A program made the translations under genes and the position numbers. Positions 32,153-41,704 of a stretch of 64,000 bases of DNA are shown one piece after another. The first letter of the stretch is position 1. Every line of letters begins with the position of its first letter. The notes under the pieces are model-generated. The model was not told the origin of the DNA and made no database searches. It saw only the letters and a program-made list of their open reading frames with translations. Source of the stretch: Paenibacillus sp. JNUCC32. Its GTDB lineage: Bacteria; Bacillota; Bacilli; Paenibacillales; Paenibacillaceae. Location of the stretch: assembly GCF_014863545.1 (NCBI RefSeq), contig NZ_CP062260.1, positions 310,001 through 374,000 of the forward strand. The letters are read 5' to 3'.

Positions 32153-33649
32153 ATGATGAAGGAACATTCTGCCAACCATGAGCAAGAGGAACAAATTACT
32201 CCGTGTCTAAACGAGTCAATAAGCAGAATCCAAGACATGTTCACGGATACTCCCGACCTGATCGTACGAAAACTAACCATTAAACAAACCGGAGAAAAAG
32301 CGGCAATCGTGTATATGGAGGAATTGACCGATAAGACATGCCTCAACCACGATATTCTTGCTCCGCTTCAGCTTGAGTCCGGGAATCCGTCCGATGACTT
32401 TATTATAAATGTAGGGTATGTAAAGCCTGAATCCTTATGGACTAAACTCAGGCTGAACCTTATGCTCGGTAACAGCGTGTTGTTCATTGAAGGTCGCGGC
32501 ACCGCGTATATACTGGACAGCAAAGGACTGCCTACACGCGCGATCGAAGATCCGCAGCAGGAGCCTTCACTCAAAGGGGCACATCAAGGATTCATTGAAA
32601 TCGGCTCACAAAATATTGCCATGATCCGTCGTTATATCCCGGACAAGGAGTTGAAGCTTAGGCGCTACATCGTTGGAAGAAGGGGACAAACGGCGGTTTC
32701 GTTAATTTATTTGGAAGATGTCGCTCAACCGGACATTATTAAGGTGTTTGAGGAACGCATTCAATCCATCGATGTCGATGCCATTATTAATACCGGCGAG
32801 CTGGCCGAATTCATTGAAGACCAGCCTCTTGCGCTGCTTCCGCAGATCCTTACGACCGAAAGGCCGGATACGGCCGCTTCGCATATTTTGCAAGGGCGCT
32901 GCGTCGTTGTTGTGGACGGTTCGCCCAGTGTTTTGGTGGCGCCTGCAACCTTTATGTCTTTTTTTCAGACGGTGGATGATTACAGCTCTCGTTGGTCCAT
33001 ATCGTCGTTCCTTCGAATTTTGCGAATCTTTGCATTTTTTATCGCTATTTTTTTACCTGGTTTTTTCATTTCGGTCATCTCTTATCACTTTGAAATCATC
33101 CCCATGAAACTGCTGCTAACACTTGGCGAATCACGGGGGCAAGTTCCGTTTCCTCCATTCGTGGAAGCGATCATAATGGAAATCACGCTTGAGATGTTGA
33201 GGGAAGCGGGGGTTCGGCTTCCTGCACCTATTGGGCAGACGGTGGGGATCGTTGGCGGTATCGTGATCGGACAGGCTGTGGTGCAAGCAGGACTGATCAG
33301 CAATGTCATGGTGATCGTTGTTGCTTTCACGGCTATCTCCTCTTTCATTATTCCTAATCAAGATATGTTGGCTGCCGTCCGTCTCATGCGATTCATGATC
33401 ATGGTTCTTGCGACTTGGTTCGGCTTCATTGGCCTGATTGTGGGCATGATGACCATCATGGGGAGACTCATCACGCTGAACTCGCTTAATACCTCCTACA
33501 GTACGCCGATTGCTCCGTTTAAAGCTGCGGACTGGAAGGATACCCTTCTGCGGGTTCCGCTATGGCTGATGAACAACCGGCCACTAAGCACAAGAGCAAT
33601 ACAAGCAAAACGGCAAGGAAGGAATCGGGGCTGGAAGGAGAAACAATAA
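32153..33649 (+). CDS. Spore germination protein, GerA-type A subunit
   Basis: A 498-residue GerAA/GerKA-family protein. A soluble N-terminal domain (ISRIQDMFTDTPDLIVRKL, NVGYVKPESLWTKLRLNLMLGNSVLFIEG, then ATFMSFFQTVDDYSSRW) is followed by four or five membrane helices (about 290-460: FFISVISYHFEIIP, GIVGGIVIGQAVVQAGLISNVMVIVVAFTAISSFI). It forms part of an inner-membrane germinant receptor in the spore. AGGGAG is 6 bp before the ATG. The next gene starts 3 bases after the stop, within one operon. Confidence 0.92.
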   Translation: MMKEHSANHEQEEQITPCLNESISRIQDMFTDTPDLIVRKLTIKQTGEKAAIVYMEELTDKTCLNHDILAPLQLESGNPSDDFIINVGYVKPESLWTKLRLNLMLGNSVLFIEGRGTAYILDSKGLPTRAIEDPQQEPSLKGAHQGFIEIGSQNIAMIRRYIPDKELKLRRYIVGRRGQTAVSLIYLEDVAQPDIIKVFEERIQSIDVDAIINTGELAEFIEDQPLALLPQILTTERPDTAASHILQGRCVVVVDGSPSVLVAPATFMSFFQTVDDYSSRWSISSFLRILRIFAFFIAIFLPGFFISVISYHFEIIPMKLLLTLGESRGQVPFPPFVEAIIMEITLEMLREAGVRLPAPIGQTVGIVGGIVIGQAVVQAGLISNVMVIVVAFTAISSFIIPNQDMLAAVRLMRFMIMVLATWFGFIGLIVGMMTIMGRLITLNSLNTSYSTPIAPFKAADWKDTLLRVPLWLMNNRPLSTRAIQAKRQGRNRGWKEKQ

Positions 33650-33652
33650 CAG

Positions 33653-34747
33653 ATGAAGACCATTCGTCAGGTATCCATGCTTCAATTCACATTGATGGTT
33701 TCGGCTTTTCAAATCAGTGTTGCCTTTTTGTCCCTTCCAAGAGAACTGGCCAGGCAAGCTGGAACGGATGGATGGATCGCGATTTTTTTTGGCTGGGGAA
33801 TGGCAACATTGGCATCCGCAGCACTCGTTAAAGTGATGAAAAACAATCCCGACGGTACGATACTAGATTTGATGCAGCGTTACATGGGGGTGTGGGCATC
33901 TAAAATCGCTGCTTTCATATTTATGGCCTATTATTTGTTACTGGCTTATGACGGTTTTATGATTGCTTCACTTGTTATCAAACTTTGGTTATTGCCCAGC
34001 ACGTATATCTATGTTCTAGTCCTGTTGCTGCTCATTCCTACGTTTCAAATTGCGCAGCATGGGTTCCAGGCAATCGGAAGATACAGTGAAATCGTAACGC
34101 TCCTCTCCATATGGATTCCGTTCGTTTATTTAACAACATTGCGCCATGCCCACTGGCTCTATTTGCTGCCTGTCTTAAAAGAGGGCTGGCTTCCGGTACT
34201 TTCAACCGTAAAAATCATGTTCTATCCGATGTTGGGTATCGGGCTCGCGTTCTTTATTTACCCCCATCTCGTTAAAAAAGAAAAAGCTTTGACGGCCATG
34301 GTGATATCGAACACGCTCACTTGTCTGGTTTACCTTGGCATCACCCTTGTCTGTTATGTGTATTTTAGTCCTGATGAAATCGGCGAATTCAATGAACCGG
34401 TCATCAGCATCATGAAGTCGATCGAACTTCGCTTTATTGAGCGGATAGAAGTTCCGTTTATTGCCTTTTATCTGTTTATATTTTCTTGCATATGGATCCC
34501 TTCCATGCATCTTGTTTCCATGAATTCGGCATGGCTATTGGGGAAAGACAAAGAAAGGGGCCACCTAGCCGTGTGGTGTTTCGCAGTGGCGGTTAGTTTT
34601 TTCATCTATAGGCCAAGTTTTATCGATGTCGCTCGATTTAATAACTTCCTAAACCTCACTGGTTTTGTGATGGAATTTGCTTTGCCTGTATGCCTTCTTC
34701 TATATGTGGCAATCATCAACAAGGTAAGAGGGGGGAGGCGATCATGA
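33653..34747 (+). CDS. Endospore germination permease, GerAB-type
   Basis: A 364-residue integral membrane protein of the amino-acid/polyamine transporter-like GerAB family with about ten helices. It starts RQVSMLQFTLMVSAFQISVAFLSLPRELA, the family signature, and includes GMATLASAALVKVMKNNPDGTILDLM. In known receptors this subunit binds the germinant and releases ions. The ATG lies 3 bases after the A-subunit stop. Its stop overlaps the C-subunit start as ATGA. Confidence 0.92.
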   Translation: MKTIRQVSMLQFTLMVSAFQISVAFLSLPRELARQAGTDGWIAIFFGWGMATLASAALVKVMKNNPDGTILDLMQRYMGVWASKIAAFIFMAYYLLLAYDGFMIASLVIKLWLLPSTYIYVLVLLLLIPTFQIAQHGFQAIGRYSEIVTLLSIWIPFVYLTTLRHAHWLYLLPVLKEGWLPVLSTVKIMFYPMLGIGLAFFIYPHLVKKEKALTAMVISNTLTCLVYLGITLVCYVYFSPDEIGEFNEPVISIMKSIELRFIERIEVPFIAFYLFIFSCIWIPSMHLVSMNSAWLLGKDKERGHLAVWCFAVAVSFFIYRPSFIDVARFNNFLNLTGFVMEFALPVCLLLYVAIINKVRGGRRS

Positions 34748-35871
34748 GATGGGTTAAAACATTCTCTGCTGCGGTGATGGGCTGCATGCTGCTGCTTGCC
34801 CTGATAGGCTGCAGTAATGACAAAACCAATCTTGAAGATGCAACCGTACCTTTAGCCCTCGGTCTGGATGTCAAAGACGGAAGGCTTCGTTATTATTTGT
34901 CAGCGCCGGTATTTAGCAAAGATATTAAGAAGAAAAGCCGTGAAGGGGAAGGAATAGCAGAAGGTTTAAGACAGGCAAGAAATCAGGAAGACGCCCAGTT
35001 TCCAGGAGCGGTTGCCGGCCGTAATTTTCAGGTGATCGTTGTGGGGAAGAAGCTGCTTCAATATAAGGATTGGTTTAAAGTGCTCGATGTTACGTTCCGC
35101 GACCCTCGCAATACGACTACCAACCGCATCATAGCTTATGACGGTCCCGTTGCCGATATCATTAATTTTCAAGCAATGGATCAGCCAACAACCTCCGTGT
35201 TTTTAAGAGCGCTGATCGATTCGGGAAGCAGGAGGTCAACAACGGTAAAAACGACGGCTCAAGAGATGCATAGACAATTTCATGACCGTGCAATAACCCC
35301 TGCTATCTCGGAGATCATGATCGAGAATGGAAAGATTTTGCTCAAGGGCACGACGCTGCTATCTCAAGAAGGACAGTACCGGGATTCGCTTAGCTATCAA
35401 GAAACTACGCTTATGCAAATTTTAAAAAAAGAAGCTAAACCAGGAGTCAGCCTCACTTTTCCTGTTGAGGGAATGCGAGAACGATTGCCTTTTAACACCG
35501 ATTTGGTGAGTTTTAGCATAGGGGACATTTCGGTGAAGATTAAAACTTCTCATGAAGATGGCAGGTTCCAATACAACATTAAGATAAACTCGTTTATCAG
35601 CATTACGGAAAAGTTTCTTGAATATGAGCTTCTGGAGAATTCCGAGGAAATGGCAAGCAATTTAAGCAAGGAAATGAAGAAAAGCATTGAGAAGCTCATT
35701 GATAAATTTCAGAAGCACAAAATAGATCCGGCAGGATTCGGCCTGTATGCAAGAGCATATCAGTATCCGGTGTACAAGGCCGCCCAGGATAACTGGGGCG
35801 AAGAGCTTGCCAGAGCTCAATTTCACGTAGAGGTTGACCTTCGGATCGGCGCGACGGGGGCTGTGGAATAA
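34744..35871 (+). CDS. Spore germination lipoprotein, GerAC-type (Ger(x)C)
   Basis: A 375-residue lipoprotein with the lipobox LALIGCSN (Cys about 23), then domain 1 (LALGLDVKDGRLRYYLSAPVFS), domain 2 (PAISEIMIENGKILLKGTTLLSQ) and domain 3 (C-terminal FGLYARAYQYPVYKAAQDNWGEELARAQFHVEVDLRI). It is anchored in the spore inner membrane and completes the A-B-C receptor. The ATG at 34744 overlaps the B-subunit stop and has GGGAGG upstream; the frame is open further to 34690. Confidence 0.92.
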   Translation: MRWVKTFSAAVMGCMLLLALIGCSNDKTNLEDATVPLALGLDVKDGRLRYYLSAPVFSKDIKKKSREGEGIAEGLRQARNQEDAQFPGAVAGRNFQVIVVGKKLLQYKDWFKVLDVTFRDPRNTTTNRIIAYDGPVADIINFQAMDQPTTSVFLRALIDSGSRRSTTVKTTAQEMHRQFHDRAITPAISEIMIENGKILLKGTTLLSQEGQYRDSLSYQETTLMQILKKEAKPGVSLTFPVEGMRERLPFNTDLVSFSIGDISVKIKTSHEDGRFQYNIKINSFISITEKFLEYELLENSEEMASNLSKEMKKSIEKLIDKFQKHKIDPAGFGLYARAYQYPVYKAAQDNWGEELARAQFHVEVDLRIGATGAVE

Positions 35872-36087
35872 ACGACGAGCTGTTTTTTAGGACATCTTTT
35901 TGGATATGGGGTGTAATAGCAGCATTAGTGATCACCCGTTTACGAGGGATTTGGCTATCCAGTTGGTGCAGCGTTAGGGAGGGAATGAATGAGTATCGCA
36001 ACTTATCTTTATGTAAGCAATAACAAGAAGGAGTAGGACGCAGTAGGAACACATGGTGTACCCTAACTCATATAAAAGAGACGAACT

Positions 36088-36133
36088 AAAAAAGGCTGGT
36101 ATGATCAGAATCGCTGATCATGCTAGTCTTTTT
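36088..36133 (+). terminator. Terminator after the germination operon
   Basis: A stem (GCTGGTATGATCAG / CTGATCATGCTAGTC, imperfect) flanked by A and T runs lies about 215 bp past the C-subunit stop. The rest of 35872-36277 contains nothing else I can support. Confidence 0.6.
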
Positions 36134-36277
36134 CCCTTTTCCCATAGATTCAATCTGGCAGGTTCCTTGAATAAAAAGCCGCTCAACAATCGTTCTCACG
36201 GAGGACAAGAATGAGCTCGTGCTGGCCGTAATACCCCGGCCTAGATAAAATATTACTAACTATTCGGTTTTAAGGAT

Positions 36278-37720
36278 GTGGGTATCATTCGTAAAAAAAA
36301 TATCTCGATTATTCTTGGTGCCAGTTTCCTCATTCTGTTGTTGGTAAGTACAACTTACTTCATTGCTAAGATATTTCCTAGTGATGCAATTAGTTCTGTC
36401 ACCGAACAATCGGGAACTGATTCAACAGGGATCATGACTGCGGGAGCGGCGGGTGAAGCATCGGCAAGGGATTATTATGTCTCGCCGCAAGGTAAAGACG
36501 CTAATCCGGGGACGATGAATGCGCCGCTAGACAGCATCCAGAAAGCAATCGAATTAGTCAAGCCGGGCGGTTCCGTCATCCTTCTTGAAGGAGTATATCG
36601 CCAAACGGTGAGCATCGAAAAATCAGGATCGTCAGACCAGGGCTACATATCATTGCGCAGTGCAAAGGGACATACGGCAGTCATGGACGGCAAAGGCGTT
36701 CAACCCGTTGAAAATGGCGTCATCCATATTGACAATGCCAGCTATGTACGCGTGGAAGGGCTGGAAATACGCCATTACGATACAAGTTCCGCTGATGTCA
36801 CTCCCATCGGCATTCATGTGAGCGGCAGCGGCAGAAATATCGAAATCATAGGGAATCGCGTTCATGATATGGGGACCCATGCGGGTCAGAAGGCAGGCGG
36901 CGGTAATGCCCATGGCATTGCAGTTTACGGTAACTCGGAGGCTCCGCTCAAGCAGATTGCTATTACTCAAAATGAGCTGTACAACCTGAAGCTGGGAGCC
37001 AGCGAGGCCATGGCGATTAATGGAAACGTAGACGGGTTTCGTGTTACGAAGAACCTCGTGCATCATAACAACAATATCGGGGTCGACATCATCGGGTTTG
37101 AAGGTACCGGACCGAACCCCGTTCTAGATCGGGCGCGAAACGGCGTTATTCAGGAGAATCAGGTATACAGCAACTCCTCTTATGGCAATCCCGCATATGG
37201 AAACGACTATTCCGCCGCTGGTATCTATGTTGACGGTGGCAAAGATATCGCAATCATCGACAATGACATTCACGACAATGATTTTGGGATTGAATTGGCA
37301 AGTGAGCATGCCGGAGGTTCAACTTCAAATATAGAGGTGTCACTTAACCGCATATATAACAATAGCGCGGCAGGCATCACGCTTGGCGGCTATGACGAAG
37401 ATCGCGGAAGGACGGAAAATTGTATCATTAAAGAGAATGAGTTCACTGATAACAACACCAAGCATCTTGGTTACGGTGAAATCAATATAGCCTTCGATAC
37501 AAGGAACAATGAAATGCGCTATAACTCCATCAAAGCGAATGAGGATGGGCTGATGATCACCAACGAGTTCACCCAAAATGAAGGGAACATAGTGGACTTT
37601 AATCACTACAGCAGCAAAAATCAATCACTTTGGATCTGGAAAGGCGAAGAATATGATGACTTCAGCGCTTATCGGACACAGACAGGGAATGATTTGCATT
37701 CGGATTTGAACTTAGAGTAG
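36278..37720 (+). CDS. Right-handed parallel beta-helix protein, pectate-lyase-like
   Basis: A 480-residue protein with an N-terminal membrane anchor or signal (ISIILGASFLILLLVSTTYFIAKIF). It continues with YYVSPQGKDANPGTMNAPLDSIQKAIELVKPGGSVILLEGVYRQTV, the start of DUF1565/pectate-lyase-like helices. Repeated turns follow (GIHVSGSGRNIEIIGNRVHDMG, YVDGGKDIAIIDNDIHDNDFGIEL, NIEVSLNRIYNNSAAGITLGG). It is probably a secreted polysaccharide-binding or -cleaving protein. The GTG start is weakly supported (AAGGA almost adjacent). Catalytic residues cannot be assigned. Confidence 0.82.
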   Translation: MGIIRKKNISIILGASFLILLLVSTTYFIAKIFPSDAISSVTEQSGTDSTGIMTAGAAGEASARDYYVSPQGKDANPGTMNAPLDSIQKAIELVKPGGSVILLEGVYRQTVSIEKSGSSDQGYISLRSAKGHTAVMDGKGVQPVENGVIHIDNASYVRVEGLEIRHYDTSSADVTPIGIHVSGSGRNIEIIGNRVHDMGTHAGQKAGGGNAHGIAVYGNSEAPLKQIAITQNELYNLKLGASEAMAINGNVDGFRVTKNLVHHNNNIGVDIIGFEGTGPNPVLDRARNGVIQENQVYSNSSYGNPAYGNDYSAAGIYVDGGKDIAIIDNDIHDNDFGIELASEHAGGSTSNIEVSLNRIYNNSAAGITLGGYDEDRGRTENCIIKENEFTDNNTKHLGYGEINIAFDTRNNEMRYNSIKANEDGLMITNEFTQNEGNIVDFNHYSSKNQSLWIWKGEEYDDFSAYRTQTGNDLHSDLNLE

Positions 37721-37824
37721 ATTACTTCGTCGTTTTAGGGTACATGCAGAATGTTAAGGCAAGTAAACGGCGGTATCGTATCCGTCAGCGCGCCGAATAG
37801 TACAAGCAGATAGGCAGCATTATG

Positions 37825-37868
37825 AAAGGCAATGGATTCCAGAGTACAATCCGGAATCCATTGCCTTT
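37825..37868. terminator. Bidirectional terminator
   Basis: Perfect 16-bp arms (AAAGGCAATGGATTCC / GGAATCCATTGCCTTT) around 12 bases, flanked by T-rich sequence on both strands. It lies between the converging beta-helix and GntR genes. Confidence 0.75.
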
Positions 37869-37879
37869 TTGGCGTTGCT

Positions 37880-38965
37880 CTAACCTTGGAACGGCTTGAT
37901 CGTGTCGCGTATGACCAAGCTTGTAGGCAACATGACTTTCTTATTGCCGTAAGATGAGCCCTCGGTAATTTCGAACAGCAGTTTGGCACTTTCATAGCCG
38001 AGGACGTCGAAATATTGCTTCACGGTGCTCAAGGCCACCTTGGCGAACTTGGAGCTCTCGAAATCGTCAAAGCCCATGAGGGATACTTGTTCGGGTATAC
38101 GTATGTCAAGTGCGGTGAGCTGTTCGATTATCTCCAGGGCCCGCTTGTCGTTCGCGCAGAACAGCGCGGTCAGCTCTCCGTTTTGGATAAGGCTCACAAG
38201 TGCAGCATAGTCCAGTTCCTTATCCAGGAACAAGAGCGAATCGGGTATTGGAATGGAAGCATTCGACATGGCGTTGCAATAACCGTTATATCGGTCGACC
38301 TCCGGGCTTAGATGATAGTCGTAAGCGGCGAATCCGATTCGCCGATGTCCTTGCTGGATCAAGTATTCTACTGCTTCATAAGCACCGTCATGATTGTTAC
38401 AGGTGACAACGTTAACCGGATAGCCGGAAGGGGAGCGATCCAACATCACGAACGGAATCGATTTTTTTCGAATCTCTCCGAGATAGCCCTTTGCAGCTTC
38501 GGGATCGGAGGAATAGATGAGTAAGCCTCTTAGCTCCGTTTGAATGAGTCCCAGAATGAGCTCGCGCTCCTGTTCGAAGTCGTTCTCCACGAATTCGATG
38601 ATGAGCTTGCAGCCATGCTGGCCTAGAAAGGACTGAATGCCTCTCATGATCTGCATATACGAACTGTCGTACAGGTCGACGCCGGAGATGACGAAGGCCA
38701 CCAGATTGGAGGTGGAGGTCTTCTCCGAGGCGTCAGCTTGGCTGGCGACAAAGCTTCCTTTACCTCGGACGCGGTAGATCACGCCCTCGTTCACCAGCTC
38801 GGACAGCGCTTTACGTACCGTGATGGAGCTGACATCCAGCAGCTTGGAGAACTCCGACTCGCTAGGAATCCGATCGTCTTTCGTAAATTCCCGATTCTCG
38901 ATCTGGGATAAGACATAGTCTTTTACCATCTGGTACTTTGGCAGAGCCAAGTCCTTCTTGTTCAA
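37880..38965 (-). CDS. GntR-LacI hybrid transcriptional regulator
   Basis: A 361-residue AraR-like regulator. The GntR winged helix spans about 8-75 (KYQMVKDYVLSQIENREFTKDDRIPSESEFSKLLDVSSITVRKALSELVNEGVIYRVRGKGSFVAS). The sensor domain has VAFVISGVDLYDSSYMQIMRGIQ, GFAAYDYHLSPEVDRYNGY and SLMGFDDFESSKFAKVALSTVKQ. GAGGTG is 7 bp before the TTG start. It is a close paralogue of the regulator at 58177. Its target is probably the sugar genes that flank it. Confidence 0.87.
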   Translation of the reverse strand: MNKKDLALPKYQMVKDYVLSQIENREFTKDDRIPSESEFSKLLDVSSITVRKALSELVNEGVIYRVRGKGSFVASQADASEKTSTSNLVAFVISGVDLYDSSYMQIMRGIQSFLGQHGCKLIIEFVENDFEQERELILGLIQTELRGLLIYSSDPEAAKGYLGEIRKKSIPFVMLDRSPSGYPVNVVTCNNHDGAYEAVEYLIQQGHRRIGFAAYDYHLSPEVDRYNGYCNAMSNASIPIPDSLLFLDKELDYAALVSLIQNGELTALFCANDKRALEIIEQLTALDIRIPEQVSLMGFDDFESSKFAKVALSTVKQYFDVLGYESAKLLFEITEGSSYGNKKVMLPTSLVIRDTIKPFQG

Positions 38966-39305
38966 GTAAGTTCACCTCGTATAAACATTTCCTCAATTAT
39001 AGCGCACATCAGTTTAAAAAGTATACGTAGTTGGAGTGTGAATCGGAAAAGATTTTGTCGAATAGATGAAGAATTTTCAGGAATCAAGCAAAAAAGAAGC
39101 GAAATGATATAAAAAGTTTGAATTATGTGAAGCTCTGTATTACGATATGGTCGAATAAAGTATGTGTTTTGATTAACTTATAATAATAACTTTTTAAGGG
39201 ACACCTTGCATAAAATGAATGGTTCTATACCAAACCGCAACCAGATACAAAAATGAGCCGCCGGGTAATCCAGCAGCTCGATCATGGAATTACAACTATA
39301 AGAGG
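38966..39305. other. Upstream region of the GntR gene with candidate operator motifs
   Basis: The stretch is A/T-rich and has no coding capacity. It holds AAAAAGTATACGTAG (39016-39030) and AGTATGTGTT (39159-39168). The first resembles the GTATAC palindromes at 59297 and 59434; the second recurs at 41471-41480. Confidence 0.4.
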
Positions 39306-39477
39306 TTGTTCAAAAAGTCGTCTTTCCAGGACGAAGCAGATCAGGAAGCGGGTTCGACATCGATTCTTGAATTTAGCCGGGCCTTCCGTTGCTCACGTAC
39401 CCGCTATGTACGCTCCGCTACTCAGTCCCTAGCTTTATCCAACCTTCTCGGTCCTGTAAACCCGATTTTTTGAACAT
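39306..39477. mobile_element. 172-bp MITE-like element with TTGTTCAAAAA ends
   Basis: Terminal inverted repeats TTGTTCAAAAAGTCG (39306-39320) and its near-perfect complement (39463-39477, 14 of 15 matches) enclose a non-coding interior. TATAAG flanks both sides (39297 and 39482), possibly as a target duplication. A shortened relative occurs at 54388-54468. The element ends 3 bp from the DUF1861 stop codon. Confidence 0.65.
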
Positions 39478-39480
39478 GCA

Positions 39481-40422
39481 TTATAAGGTTACAATGGCAC
39501 CTTCCTTCTCGAACGGGTAGTCGATGACGATGCGAGCCGCTTCGGTATCGCCGATGCCGCTGTAAAGATTGACCTTGCCGTCGGGACGCATTTCGATGCC
39601 GGCTGTGAACGCGCAGTCGGTCAGATGTGCCTTCTTGGCGGGGCCATCCGGATAACAAGGCCGGGTGCCGATGATTTTCAAATCCGAAAATTGATTCGTC
39701 CGCGGGTCCAGTACGAAAGCCATGTTCATGTAAGTCGACGTATCTCCCTGTGCATAGCAGATATGGCCGATGACGCCGATCTTCCCGCTTTCGAGCAAGT
39801 AAGCCTGGTTGCAGCCGCCCCACTCATCCTTGCTGAATAATCCTCGGATATAAGGGGCGTTCTCGATGATTTCCGGTGACAGATCGTCAAGGCTGTCGAT
39901 GATGGTGAATCCCACCAAGGACTCGCTGCCGAATTCCTTGCGGATCCCTTCGCCGCGCGGCCTGGAGAAGACGCCGATTCTCCCGTCCCGGAGCTCTACG
40001 AGCCGAATGTCCTTCATATAATCCGGACCGGTCGTGAAGTAGAAGAGATCGTGAAGATCGCTGCCTTTGTAGAAATAACCGTAGAACGTATCAAGCCGTC
40101 CCTGCTTGTAACGGACATGCGTGCCGCCTAATACAAGCTGTTCGTCGATCACGCTAATGTAAGGGTCTTCAAGCTGATAAATCATCGTATTCGGCACGGC
40201 AGTCCACTCGTCCGGACCGCTCTGCTCGAACAAGCGAACCCAGGACCTTGCCCACTCATGTCGTTTCTCCACGCGTCCGTAAATGTAGCGCTTGCCGTTC
40301 CATGCGAACGGAATGGAAGGATTGTAGACATCGAAACCTTCGACTCCGCGGAAGACAAGCTTGGTGCTTTCATAAATGCGTTTGTTTGCATCGAATTGCT
40401 GACGCTGTTCCAGTAAGTTCAT
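39481..40422 (-). CDS. DUF1861 family protein (GH130-like beta-propeller)
   Basis: A 313-residue protein with the DUF1861 pattern: VEGFDVYNPSIPFAWNGKRYIYGRVEKRHEWARS, EDPYISVIDEQLVLGGTHV, IGVFSRPRG, DEWGGCNQAYLLESGKIGVIGHICY and HLTDCAFTAGIEMRPDGKVNLYSGIGD. It is related to five-bladed propellers of mannoside phosphorylases, but its reaction is not established. The ATG at 40422 has AAAGGAGA 10 bp upstream. It diverges from the AraC regulator and is near a GH38 mannosidase, so a role in alpha-mannoside metabolism is likely. Confidence 0.85.
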   Translation of the reverse strand: MNLLEQRQQFDANKRIYESTKLVFRGVEGFDVYNPSIPFAWNGKRYIYGRVEKRHEWARSWVRLFEQSGPDEWTAVPNTMIYQLEDPYISVIDEQLVLGGTHVRYKQGRLDTFYGYFYKGSDLHDLFYFTTGPDYMKDIRLVELRDGRIGVFSRPRGEGIRKEFGSESLVGFTIIDSLDDLSPEIIENAPYIRGLFSKDEWGGCNQAYLLESGKIGVIGHICYAQGDTSTYMNMAFVLDPRTNQFSDLKIIGTRPCYPDGPAKKAHLTDCAFTAGIEMRPDGKVNLYSGIGDTEAARIVIDYPFEKEGAIVTL

Positions 40423-40568
40423 TCGCGGCAAATCTCCTTTCAGGCTTTAATATCATCTCTATCCTAATCGAAAGTACTGCTCTCGATCTTGCTCTATTTT
40501 GGAATGCTTTATGGTGTTTTGACATCGGAGGAATCTAGTCAATATACGAACTAGGAGGAATAACGCCC

Positions 40569-41417
40569 ATGTTGAAGCTTTATGCGGCAGACGGCATTGA
40601 TTCTGAAATTCAGGCGCACTATCGGCTGATCGCTTCGGTGCGCGACACGATCGGCATGCATACGCACGACTTCTTTGAATTGTTTCTTATCCTGAAAGGA
40701 AGCGTTGTACATGTCATTAACGGCACAAGGCAGCTGCTGCAGGAAAATACACTCGTATTCATACGGGACCGGGACGTTCATTATTATGAGCAAACGACGG
40801 ACAGCGATTGCCAGTTCATCAATTTGTCTTTCCATCGCGAGGTCCTGGAAGACCTCATGGCTTTCTTGGGGGAAGGGTTTCCAAGCGAAAGACTGCTTGC
40901 ACCGGCCATGCCGCCGTCGACCTTGCTGTCCAAAATGGAAAAGGAATATGTGCGGTACCGGCTGGACCAGCTCAGTCTGATCCCGCAGGAGAAGAAGCTG
41001 GCCGTCAAAGCGGAGGTAAGAGCCGTCATGACCGACCTGTTCTCTAGGTATATCAAGGCTGACGCGGATCCGATTGAACTTACCGGTCAACCGGAATGGT
41101 TTAAGTCCCTATGCAGAGAGGCAAAAAAGAAAGAGCACTTCACGCGGGGAACGGCTGCGCTTGTCCAGCTGTCGGGCAAATCGCATGCCTACGTATGCAG
41201 AATGTTCAGGAAGCACCTCGGAATGTCCCCGACCCAGTACATTAACGAATTGAGAATGTCCTACGCCGAGAATTTGCTGATGAACACGGATATGGATATC
41301 GTGGACATCAGCCTTGAAATCGGACTTGACAATGTCAGCTACTTCTATGACTTATTTAAGCGGAGGCATAATGTAACGCCCCATCGGTATCGTCAGTTCG
41401 GCACGATTCGAAGATAG
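40569..41417 (+). CDS. AraC family regulator with cupin sensor
   Basis: A 282-residue regulator. The N-terminal cupin (TIGMHTHDFFELFLILKGSVVHVING, then RDRDVHYYEQ) probably binds a sugar. The C-terminal AraC domain (about 185-280) has two HTHs (TAALVQLSGKSHAYVCRMFRKHLGMSPTQYINELRMSYAENLL and MDIVDISLEIGLDNVSYFYDLFKRRHNVTPHRYRQ). AGGAGG is 10 bp before the ATG. It lies between the divergent DUF1861 gene and the permease operon and probably activates one or both. Confidence 0.88.
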   Translation: MLKLYAADGIDSEIQAHYRLIASVRDTIGMHTHDFFELFLILKGSVVHVINGTRQLLQENTLVFIRDRDVHYYEQTTDSDCQFINLSFHREVLEDLMAFLGEGFPSERLLAPAMPPSTLLSKMEKEYVRYRLDQLSLIPQEKKLAVKAEVRAVMTDLFSRYIKADADPIELTGQPEWFKSLCREAKKKEHFTRGTAALVQLSGKSHAYVCRMFRKHLGMSPTQYINELRMSYAENLLMNTDMDIVDISLEIGLDNVSYFYDLFKRRHNVTPHRYRQFGTIRR

Positions 41418-41456
41418 TATGCCAATTAACGAGGGGTACATAAACATTTTTATCTG

Positions 41457-41485
41457 TTGACGCCTTAAATAGTATGTGTTATTTT
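41457..41485 (+). promoter_or_regulatory. Candidate promoter of the mannoside ABC operon
   Basis: TTGACG and TATTTT are separated by 17 bp. The AGTATGTGTT motif (41471-41480) overlaps the spacer. Confidence 0.5.
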
Positions 41486-41597
41486 CTACTTAGCATAACA
41501 AGTTGTGAGACAACATGATAATCATATCTATAGGGGACGGTAGACGAAAGCAAATGCGTTTTCGGCGAACGTTAGGATACAGTCTGGGGGTGAAAAT

Positions 41598-41611
41598 GAA
41601 TGCGCTTACAT
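41598..41611. promoter_or_regulatory. Cre-like site TGAATGCGCTTACA
   Basis: One mismatch from the catabolite-responsive element consensus TGWAANCGNTNWCA, 94 bp upstream of the first permease gene. It suggests CcpA repression by preferred sugars. Confidence 0.5.
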
Positions 41612-41704
41612 ATAGAACGAACCAAATGGCCAGGCTCATACGACCTGGACCAATAACACCAGCTGTATCCGATTACAACGTGTTAACAGTCAGGAGGTGT
41701 TCCT

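Noticed and set aside
31930..32346. 138-codon minus-strand frame over the gerA-type start
   Set aside because: It covers the ABC terminator and the start of a well-supported gene.
38000..39000. CRISPR-like or tandem repeat arrays anywhere in the window
   Set aside because: No regularly spaced repeats were seen; repeats found are dyads or dispersed pairs.
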